5,484 nt of DNA. It comes from Flavobacteriaceae bacterium. Lineage in GTDB: Bacteria; Bacteroidota; Bacteroidia; Flavobacteriales; Flavobacteriaceae. Below the pieces are notes generated by a model. The model did no database searches. It had not been told where the DNA came from and worked only from the letters and a program-made list of their open reading frames with translations. How positions within the stretch are numbered: the first letter of the stretch is position 1; each line of letters opens with the position of its first letter. The position numbers and the translations under genes were made by a program. The stretch covers positions 16,229 to 21,712 of the forward strand of contig NZHJ01000028.1 in the NCBI GenBank assembly GCA_002691265.1. Direction: 5' to 3'. This document shows, in pieces, positions 1 to 5,484 of this stretch.

Positions 1-1362
1 GGAGATTATCATAATTATAAAACTCCTGAGCAGGTTACTCACAGAAATGATATCGGCGTAATTGATAAGGCTGGGAAAAATATTCCAGAGTATGAGGTAG
101 TCCCGCCTCCCTACGTTAAACCATTTACCGAGATTTTAAGAGCTAATGGATATTATTGTGCAAATAATTTTAAATGTGATTATCAATTTAATGCCCCGTT
201 TACAGCGTGGGATGAAGTATCATCAACCGTAAGTTTTCGGGATGCGCCAAAAGACAAACCATTCTTTTATGTTTGGAACACATTATTAACCCATGAATCT
301 AGAATTTGGGAAAGGAGCAATAAACCTCTAACAGTCAACCCTAAAGATGTGGAAATTCCATTATACTTTCCGGATATTCCAGAAGTTAGAAATGATATCG
401 CTAGAAAGTATTCTAATATTGAGGCTATGGATGAAAAAGTAGGTGAGATAATTAGTCAGCTAAAGGAAGACGGATTATTAGAAAATACAATTATTATGTT
501 TTGGAGCGATCACGGGGGAAACCTACTTAGACAAAAAAGAGCTGTTGGAAATAGTGGATTAAATGTCCCCTTAATAATTAGATATCCAAATAAAATAGAT
601 GCTGGAAAAGTTGATGATAGAATTGTATCTCTAATGGATTTAGGTCCTACGGTTTTATCTCTTTTAAATATCGAACCTCCAAAACATTATGATGGTAAGG
701 CAATAGCTGGTCGATATGAAGAAAGTCCAAGGAAATATGCATTTGGTACTGCCGATAGATTTGACGAAAGTACAGATATGCAAAGATCGGTTTTGGATGG
801 AAGGTATGTTTACATCAAAAACTTTATGCCTGAACTACCTCTTATCTACCGAAATAAATACAGAGAAAGAATTACTATGAATTCTAAACTTATTCAAATG
901 GATAGTTTAGATATGTTAGAGGGCGATACAAAATATATATTTATGAAAACAAAACCTTTTGAGGAGTTTTATGATCTTGAAACTGATCCGTATGAGGTCG
1001 ATAATATTATTGATGACCCAAAACATGCTGATAGGATAAACGATTTTAGAGATACTTTAGAAAATTGGCAAAATGAAATTAATGATCAGGGATTTATTCC
1101 TGAGAATAAAATAGTAGAATCATTTTGGCCAAATCTAATTCAGCCAAAGACAGAAAATGTTGAGTTTAAAATTAGGGATGATGGTTTATATGAGCTGACA
1201 TCAATTACAAATGGAGCTTCAATAGGCTACCAAATTGAAGACCAAATAGGAACAAATAGCTGGAGTTTATATCACAAGCCTATATTGCTTGGGGACAAAC
1301 AAAAAATTGTTGCGAGGGCCATAAGAATAGGATATAAAGCATCAGAAATAACATCAAAATAA
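1..1362 (+). CDS. Sulfatase, SGSH-like/S1_8-like, 5'-truncated by the window edge
   Basis: This reading frame is open from base 1 and gives 453 residues before the TAA at 1360-1362, so the true start is upstream; by family length roughly 100 residues are missing, including the formylglycine Cys motif. Visible sulfatase landmarks, numbered from base 1, are the segment around K58 (NNFKCDYQF, the usual active-site lysine region), H98 in LLTHES, and the metal-binding SDHGG at 169-173, followed by QKR and SGLNVPL. FEEFYDLETDPYE is the usual sulfatase C-terminal motif. The last 70 or so residues resemble the chitobiase/hexosaminidase C-terminal beta-sandwich (CHB_HEX_C) that trails many marine sulfatases. 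The pattern recalls heparan N-sulfatase-like enzymes (SulfAtlas S1_8, from memory). The role would be hydrolysis of a sulfate ester or sulfamate on a polysaccharide fragment, probably in the periplasm. The next sulfatase gene starts 7 bases on. Sulfatase is certain; subfamily and substrate are inferred. Confidence 0.9.
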   Translation, partial: GDYHNYKTPEQVTHRNDIGVIDKAGKNIPEYEVVPPPYVKPFTEILRANGYYCANNFKCDYQFNAPFTAWDEVSSTVSFRDAPKDKPFFYVWNTLLTHESRIWERSNKPLTVNPKDVEIPLYFPDIPEVRNDIARKYSNIEAMDEKVGEIISQLKEDGLLENTIIMFWSDHGGNLLRQKRAVGNSGLNVPLIIRYPNKIDAGKVDDRIVSLMDLGPTVLSLLNIEPPKHYDGKAIAGRYEESPRKYAFGTADRFDESTDMQRSVLDGRYVYIKNFMPELPLIYRNKYRERITMNSKLIQMDSLDMLEGDTKYIFMKTKPFEEFYDLETDPYEVDNIIDDPKHADRINDFRDTLENWQNEINDQGFIPENKIVESFWPNLIQPKTENVEFKIRDDGLYELTSITNGASIGYQIEDQIGTNSWSLYHKPILLGDKQKIVARAIRIGYKASEITSK

Positions 1363-1369
1363 ATTTATA

Positions 1370-2809
1370 ATGAAAAAAATATTTGTAATAATCTTAGGGG
1401 TTTTTCTAATATCATGTAATAATCATGTTGAAAAAAAACACAACATACTTTTTATTTCAATTGATGATCTAAGGCCGACTATGAATTCTTATAATTATGA
1501 AAATGAGAAAATGATTACGCCTTACATGGACAAGCTAGCTTCTGAGGGTATACAATTTAATAATGCTTTTACAAATATTGCAGTATGTGGTGCAAGTAGA
1601 GCAAGTATTATGACTGGCATAAGACCAAGCGAGAAGAGATTTAATGATTTTTCTACTCGAGCTTCAGTTGATGCCCCAGATGCAATTCCGCTTAATCAGA
1701 TTTTTAAAGAAAACGGATATGAAACTATTTCATATGGGAAGATTTATCATCACAATGACGATTTTGCAGAACATTGGACTGAAAAAGATAACGGTGCTGC
1801 TCAAGCTGATTTTCAGGATCCAGAATCAATAAGATTAAGAGATAACGCTGAAACAGGTGAGTATGGTAAGAAAAATCCAATTGTTGAATATCCTGACGTT
1901 GACGACTTTGCATATAATGACGGAAAAATTACACTCAACGCAATTGAAAAGTTTAAGCAATTTAGTAATAATGGAAAACCTTTTTTTATGGCAATTGGAT
2001 ATGTTTCGCCACACCTCCCTTTCATACAGCCTAAAAAGTATTGGGATATGTATGATCACGAAAAGATTAAGCTAGCTGATAATACATATCAACCTTTAAA
2101 CTCACCTGATATTTCAATTGAAGCACAACATAATTCAGCGGAACTAAGAAAAAATTATCTTGGGATTCCCGCAGAAGGTCTACTTGACGATGAATTATCA
2201 AAAGATTTGATTCATGGTTATTATGCTAGTGTTTCATACATGGATGCAATGATTGGAAAATTAATCGAGGGATTAGAAGAAGCCGGTTTAAGAGAAAACA
2301 CCACAATAATTTTGTGGAGTGATCACGGATACTTTTTAGGTGAACATGGTTTTTGGTGTAAGCATAGTACATTTTATGAAGCAGTTCAAATTCCATTGAT
2401 AATAACATCTCCCAAGTTTGATTCCAAAGAAGAAACAAACTCTTTTACAGAGCTAGTTGATATTTACCCAACTCTTTGTGAGCTTGCAGGAATAATTCCT
2501 CCAAATTATTTACAAGGAAAAAGTTTAACACCTGTTCTTAAAAACCCAGAAACTATTTTGAAAGATGAAATTTACACAAGGTATAAGCAAGGGGAAGCGG
2601 TTATTGATAAAAATTACGCCTACACAGAGTTTGTTCAAGGCAATAAATATCTGGGAAATATGCTTTATGACATGACAAATGATAAAAAGCAAAATATTGA
2701 CATTTCTAATTTACCTGAAAGCAAAGAGCTTATTAAAAAATATAGTATTAAATTAGAAGATATGAGAAATTATGTAAATAAGGATCCGTTTCAAAATCAA
2801 TCAAATTGA
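1370..2809 (+). CDS. Iduronate-2-sulfatase-like sulfatase (S1_7-like), lipoprotein
   Basis: Complete 479-residue sulfatase. The N-terminus is a lipoprotein signal with lipobox LISC, lipidated at C16, so the enzyme should be membrane-anchored; the following NNHVEKK does not settle inner versus outer membrane. Metal ligands are D32-D33 and D318-H319. The catalytic motif CGASRASIMTG (residues 73-83) is the Cys type, needing conversion of C73 to formylglycine by a maturase encoded elsewhere. GKIYHH (K124), SPHLPF (H215) and DHGYFLGEHGFWCKH (318-332) are hallmarks of the iduronate-2-sulfatase group; human IDS has DHGWALGEHGEWAKY at the last position. Length is usual for the family. The expected activity is removal of 2-O-sulfate from a uronic acid or a comparable sugar. 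Position 213 is Ser where human IDS and, from memory, most bacterial relatives have Lys before PH, so the substrate may differ. The ATG lies 7 bases after the previous stop, behind an A/T-rich leader without Shine-Dalgarno, as is normal in Bacteroidota. Confidence 0.93.
   Translation: MKKIFVIILGVFLISCNNHVEKKHNILFISIDDLRPTMNSYNYENEKMITPYMDKLASEGIQFNNAFTNIAVCGASRASIMTGIRPSEKRFNDFSTRASVDAPDAIPLNQIFKENGYETISYGKIYHHNDDFAEHWTEKDNGAAQADFQDPESIRLRDNAETGEYGKKNPIVEYPDVDDFAYNDGKITLNAIEKFKQFSNNGKPFFMAIGYVSPHLPFIQPKKYWDMYDHEKIKLADNTYQPLNSPDISIEAQHNSAELRKNYLGIPAEGLLDDELSKDLIHGYYASVSYMDAMIGKLIEGLEEAGLRENTTIILWSDHGYFLGEHGFWCKHSTFYEAVQIPLIITSPKFDSKEETNSFTELVDIYPTLCELAGIIPPNYLQGKSLTPVLKNPETILKDEIYTRYKQGEAVIDKNYAYTEFVQGNKYLGNMLYDMTNDKKQNIDISNLPESKELIKKYSIKLEDMRNYVNKDPFQNQSN
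1586..1618 (+). other. Sulfatase formylglycine signature (catalytic motif)
   Basis: These bases encode CGASRASIMTG, residues 73-83 of the second sulfatase. It matches the type I sulfatase signature C-x-A/P-x-R-x(4)-T-G, in which the Cys becomes formylglycine and the Arg stabilises it. Alanine replaces the more common proline at the third position, which is usual in iduronate-2-sulfatase-like enzymes. The intact motif argues that the gene is functional. Confidence 0.92.
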
Positions 2810-2811
2810 CT

Positions 2812-5319
2812 ATGATGATTTCAAAATCTTATAAAGTATTGTGGGTGTGTTTTTCATTAATATTTACAAGCACTCAGTTTATAATTGCACAGGATTTTTA
2901 TGTTTCAGATTCAAACGGATCAGACAATAATTCAGGTACACTTGAAGCACCTTTTAAAACAATAAATAAAGGAATTTCAATGGTTAGCGCTGGCGGAACA
3001 GTCTATGTTATGGACGGCGTTTACCAAAATGAAAATTATGGTAATGTAGATTCTTCAACTAATACTAATATGGACAATCAACATGTTGTAACAATTAATA
3101 AATCTGGTTCTGAGGGTGCTTATATTACTTTGCGTAATTATCCTGGTCACCTTCCAAAGATTCAATTTGACGGAAGAGGTGGAATAGTTATTTCTAATAA
3201 TATGAATTATATAATTGTTGAAGGTTTTGAAGTTGAGGGTCCAGCACAAGATATTAATTATGAAATGGCTGAGGCAGACAGAGATTATAAAATTGAAGTG
3301 GCTGAAGACGAAGATGATTCTACAAACTATAACCACTCATATTTTTCAGGAAAAGGAATTTGGGGAGGCTATGGAGCCCACCACAATATCATAATAAGAA
3401 ATAATATTGTTCACGACACGTGTGGTTCTGCGATTAGATTCAATGACAGTGATCACATATTAATAGAAAATAACATAGTATATAATTCAAATTGGTGGAC
3501 TTCCTCTGCATCAAGTGCAATTGTACTAGCCGAATCTGTTGCTGTTTCTGGCGATAACACTGACGATATTAAAATGATAATTAGAGGAAATATTGTTTAT
3601 AATAATTGGAATAGAATTCGATTTTATGTGACACAACTTCCGGATAACTCAGGAAATAATAATCCAAATTATGGTACGGCAAATTTTCAATCAATTTGGG
3701 ACGGTCAAGGTATTTATGTAACCAGAAGTGATCCAGAATATGCTGGCACATTTTTATTTGAAAACAACTTGTGTTTAAACAATGGTAAAAACGGAATTAA
3801 TTTTGACCATTCACACTCAGCCTCGGCGATTTATCAAAATAATACACTTTACTACAATGGTGTTCATGAAATTATACAAGACATTTCTGAAGCAGAAGGT
3901 AATCCAGCACACAGAGGACAAAAAGTAGGCGGTATAAAAGCTAATCATGTATTAAATGCTACCGTAGTAAACAACATTATAATGAACAGAGACAATGAGT
4001 TTTCAGCCCTTCAGCTAAATAATGTTTATGGTACAAGAGTGGCTGTTGACAATATAATTGTGAATGGCACTTATGCATGGCCAGCAACAGAAAGCAATAA
4101 CCTTATCAATGTCGACCCTATGTTCAACTCAGCACCAGAAACCGTCGATGGTCCATTGACTATTGATGGAACTGATTTTTCACTTACTGAAGGTTCCCCG
4201 GCAATAAATGCTGGAAACCCAGGTTATAGCCCTACTTATGATATTGAAGGAAACCCTAGACCAGTTGCCGGAAGCGCAATTGCATCAACAAGTTTTGAAA
4301 ACGCAACTGGCGGATGGACTGCATTTGGATCTACTGTTGAGACTACATCCGACCAATCGTTATCAGGTGAAAGAAGCTTATTAACAACAGACAGGACAGC
4401 AAATTGGCATAGTCCTAGAATTGTATTAAATAATTTATTAGATCAGGGCGAGACATATACATTTTATGTTTGGGTAAAATTAGCTGAAGGGGAAACAGGA
4501 ACGTCACAATTAACGATAAAGGATACTGATCAAAATGAGTATTATAATTTAACCGAAGCTATTGAGGTCACTGATCAAGAATGGACATTATTAACTGCAG
4601 ATTTTATACATAATATCTCTAATAATTTCTTTTTATATGTAAAAGGCCCGCCAGTTCAAGGAGGTATCGGAGCCAGCTATTACATAGATAATTTTTCACT
4701 TGTTACCGAAGGCTCTCCTGCGGTTGATTTTGAAAATTCTGGAGATATAGTTGATATCGGAGCATATGAGTTTAGCACTAATGAATGTTCAAACGACACA
4801 ACACCACCGGAAATTGAATTGTCAGATTGTGGAGGCTCAGGATGTAGTTATGAATATGAAATAAATTCAACATTTGATGTAAATGATATTGAACCACCAA
4901 CAGTAAATGACAATTGTGATAGTGACATAAGTTATGATGTTTATCATAATGTTGACACATCAACAGTTGGAGTATACTTTGTCACTTTTACAGCCTCTGA
5001 TAATTCAGGAAATTCTGTAAGCTCACAAGTTCAGGTTACTGTTGTTGACCCGCTTTCTATTTCAGAAAATAATTTTGAAAATATGTTTGTATATCCGAAT
5101 CCTGTCAAAGACATAATTAACATTCAAAATGTTTATTCGAATTCTAAAATATCTCTGTTTGATATATTAGGTAAAAATTATGAGATAAATGTTACAAATG
5201 ATTTTGAAAGTAATTCGGTTTCTGTTGATACATCAGGTCTTGAAAAAGGCTTATATTTTTTAAAGTTAGTCAATATAAATACGGGGCAATCAAAAACCTT
5301 TAGATTAATAAAACAATAA
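2812..5319 (+). CDS. Secreted right-handed beta-helix protein with CBM-like, HYR-like and T9SS sorting domains
   Basis: 835 residues from ATG 2812; the in-frame TTG at 2806 overlaps the previous stop and only adds two residues before the signal peptide. Domains in order: Sec signal peptide 1-26 (cleavage IIA|QD); a cap typical of secreted beta-helix proteins (FYVSDSNGSDNNSGT, 29-43); a parallel beta-helix at about 124-423 with repeated IIxxNNIVxN coils (193-202, 216-225 and later); a 'choice-of-anchor Q'-type segment with SPAINAG and NPRP (481-484); a CBM4/9-like beta-sandwich at about 490-631, starting SFEN and ending YYIDNFSL; DIGAYEF (648-654), which normally follows NPRP directly; an HYR/Ig-like domain at 659-746 with TTPPEI and TASDNSGN; and a T9SS type A sorting domain at 758-835 (YPNP at 761-764, ending FRLIKQ). 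It should be exported across the outer membrane and attached to the surface or released. The fold is shared by polysaccharide lyases and some glycoside hydrolases, so a depolymerase or binding role is likely, but I recognise no catalytic motif or CAZy family. An acidic loop at 147-170 interrupts the first coils. Confidence 0.9.
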   Translation: MMISKSYKVLWVCFSLIFTSTQFIIAQDFYVSDSNGSDNNSGTLEAPFKTINKGISMVSAGGTVYVMDGVYQNENYGNVDSSTNTNMDNQHVVTINKSGSEGAYITLRNYPGHLPKIQFDGRGGIVISNNMNYIIVEGFEVEGPAQDINYEMAEADRDYKIEVAEDEDDSTNYNHSYFSGKGIWGGYGAHHNIIIRNNIVHDTCGSAIRFNDSDHILIENNIVYNSNWWTSSASSAIVLAESVAVSGDNTDDIKMIIRGNIVYNNWNRIRFYVTQLPDNSGNNNPNYGTANFQSIWDGQGIYVTRSDPEYAGTFLFENNLCLNNGKNGINFDHSHSASAIYQNNTLYYNGVHEIIQDISEAEGNPAHRGQKVGGIKANHVLNATVVNNIIMNRDNEFSALQLNNVYGTRVAVDNIIVNGTYAWPATESNNLINVDPMFNSAPETVDGPLTIDGTDFSLTEGSPAINAGNPGYSPTYDIEGNPRPVAGSAIASTSFENATGGWTAFGSTVETTSDQSLSGERSLLTTDRTANWHSPRIVLNNLLDQGETYTFYVWVKLAEGETGTSQLTIKDTDQNEYYNLTEAIEVTDQEWTLLTADFIHNISNNFFLYVKGPPVQGGIGASYYIDNFSLVTEGSPAVDFENSGDIVDIGAYEFSTNECSNDTTPPEIELSDCGGSGCSYEYEINSTFDVNDIEPPTVNDNCDSDISYDVYHNVDTSTVGVYFVTFTASDNSGNSVSSQVQVTVVDPLSISENNFENMFVYPNPVKDIINIQNVYSNSKISLFDILGKNYEINVTNDFESNSVSVDTSGLEKGLYFLKLVNINTGQSKTFRLIKQ
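4174..4203 (+). repeat. Copy 1 of a degenerate direct repeat flanking the CBM-like insert
   Basis: Encodes DFSLTEGSPA just before the CBM-like module of the beta-helix protein. Aligned with 4690-4722, nine of ten codons specify the same residue. The bases differ only at third positions in five of those nine codons, and TTTTCACTT is identical. Copy 2 carries one additional codon (GTT). It may be a trace of how the module was inserted, or coincidence, because both domain families tend to contain DFSL-like strands. Confidence 0.5.
4690..4722 (+). repeat. Copy 2 of a degenerate direct repeat flanking the CBM-like insert
   Basis: Encodes NFSLVTEGSPA at the end of the CBM-like module, 516 bases (172 codons, in frame) downstream of copy 1. 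It forms both the last strand of the CBM-like domain (YYIDNFSL) and the resumption of the choice-of-anchor Q segment, which then continues to DIGAYEF. Confidence 0.5.
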
Positions 5320-5344
5320 TATTATATAAACTAAATAATCAATC

Positions 5345-5484
5345 ATGAAACTAACAATTAAATTTATTTTAACACTTTTTATAGTCTTCTTTTACACGGA
5401 CTCATTTTCTCAAAAAACATTAGAATTAAAGAATTCAAATTTGGAAGGCATAAGTCCTGAGGGTAAGTTTTGGTGGTGGAATAA
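5345..5484 (+). CDS. Exported protein of unknown family, N-terminal fragment cut by the window end
   Basis: The ATG at 5345 opens a frame that stays open to the window end (46 codons plus two bases). Residues 1-22 form a Sec signal peptide: KLTIK, a hydrophobic stretch, then SFS|Q, a cleavage context common in Bacteroidota. The mature start is QKTLELKNSNLEGISP, followed by FWWWN at 42-46. An aromatic WWW/WWN cluster shortly after the signal peptide recalls the start of some large glycoside hydrolases, such as GH106-type rhamnosidases, but 24 mature residues are too few to assign a family. It lies 25 bases after the beta-helix gene with no visible terminator between them, so it is probably in the same transcript. 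The leader is A/T-rich without Shine-Dalgarno, like its neighbours. Coding status is well supported by the signal peptide and context; function is open. Confidence 0.75.
   Translation, partial: MKLTIKFILTLFIVFFYTDSFSQKTLELKNSNLEGISPEGKFWWWN

Noticed and set aside
349..351. GTG codon as the start of the first sulfatase (337-residue version)
   Set aside because: The same frame is open back to base 1 and encodes sulfatase sequence throughout (the K58 region and the H98 motif), so the GTG is an internal valine codon and the gene is cut by the window edge.
1644..2075. Small + strand open frames within the second sulfatase gene (1644-1832 and 1857-2075)
   Set aside because: They lie wholly within a well-supported gene in another frame and give low-complexity proteins without domains.
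1725..2438. Antisense open frames opposite the second sulfatase gene
   Set aside because: They are shadows of the AT-rich coding strand: no start context, no recognisable protein features, and they overlap each other.
2806..2808. TTG as the start of the beta-helix gene
   Set aside because: Two ATG codons follow immediately (2812, 2815) and give a normal signal peptide; the TTG overlaps the previous stop codon and adds nothing recognisable.
3055..3336. 93-residue antisense open frame opposite the beta-helix gene
   Set aside because: Its Ile/Asn-rich content mirrors the Asn-rich beta-helix codons on the other strand; no independent evidence of coding.
4778..4963. 61-residue antisense open frame rich in His and Leu
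   Set aside because: Composition is explained by the reverse complement of the HYR-like domain codons; no domain or initiation signal.
5316..5325. Perfect 10-base palindrome (ATAATATTAT) at the end of the beta-helix gene, considered as a terminator
   Set aside because: It contains only A/T pairs, has no loop and no following T-run, so it is too weak to act as a terminator and is expected by chance in such AT-rich sequence.
5320..5344. Possible promoter in the 25-base gap before the fourth gene
   Set aside because: No Bacteroidota-type TAnnTTTG -7 element is present; the sequence looks like an ordinary A/T-rich translation leader.

Overview
The window is AT-rich (about one third G+C by eye) and almost entirely coding, with four genes in a row on the + strand. 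It looks like part of a polysaccharide utilization locus (PUL) from a member of the Bacteroidota, most likely a marine flavobacterium. Three things point there: two S1-type sulfatases side by side, a Bacteroidota-style type IX secretion (T9SS) C-terminal sorting domain on a large secreted beta-helix protein, and gene starts preceded by A/T-rich leaders rather than a Shine-Dalgarno sequence. The species cannot be named from this sequence.

Layout: 1-1362 is the 3' part of a sulfatase gene (SGSH-like or S1_8-like, from memory) whose catalytic cysteine region lies upstream of the window. 1370-2809 is a complete lipoprotein sulfatase of the iduronate-2-sulfatase type (S1_7-like), with its formylglycine motif intact. 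2812-5319 encodes an 835-residue secreted right-handed parallel beta-helix protein with an embedded carbohydrate-binding-like module, an HYR/Ig-like domain and a T9SS type A sorting domain. 5345 to the window end is the start of a further exported protein with a Trp-Trp-Trp motif soon after its signal peptide. The gaps are 7, 2 and 25 bases, so the genes are very probably co-transcribed. No promoter, terminator, RNA gene, mobile element or CRISPR array was found, and no gene-free stretch exceeds 25 bases.

Working together (inference): the beta-helix protein would bind or cut a sulfated polysaccharide at the cell surface or outside. The two sulfatases would remove sulfate esters from the resulting oligosaccharides, at least one from a uronic acid or similar residue, and the fourth protein may be a glycoside hydrolase. 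Iduronate-2-sulfatase-like plus SGSH-like sulfatases fit ulvan or a glycosaminoglycan-like polymer, but the window does not prove the substrate.

I found no clearly new biological system. The most unusual feature is in the beta-helix protein. A CBM-like module sits inside a C-terminal segment that is normally continuous (from the NPRP motif to the DIGAYE motif), and its edges are marked by a short repeat that is conserved in protein but has drifted at third codon positions.
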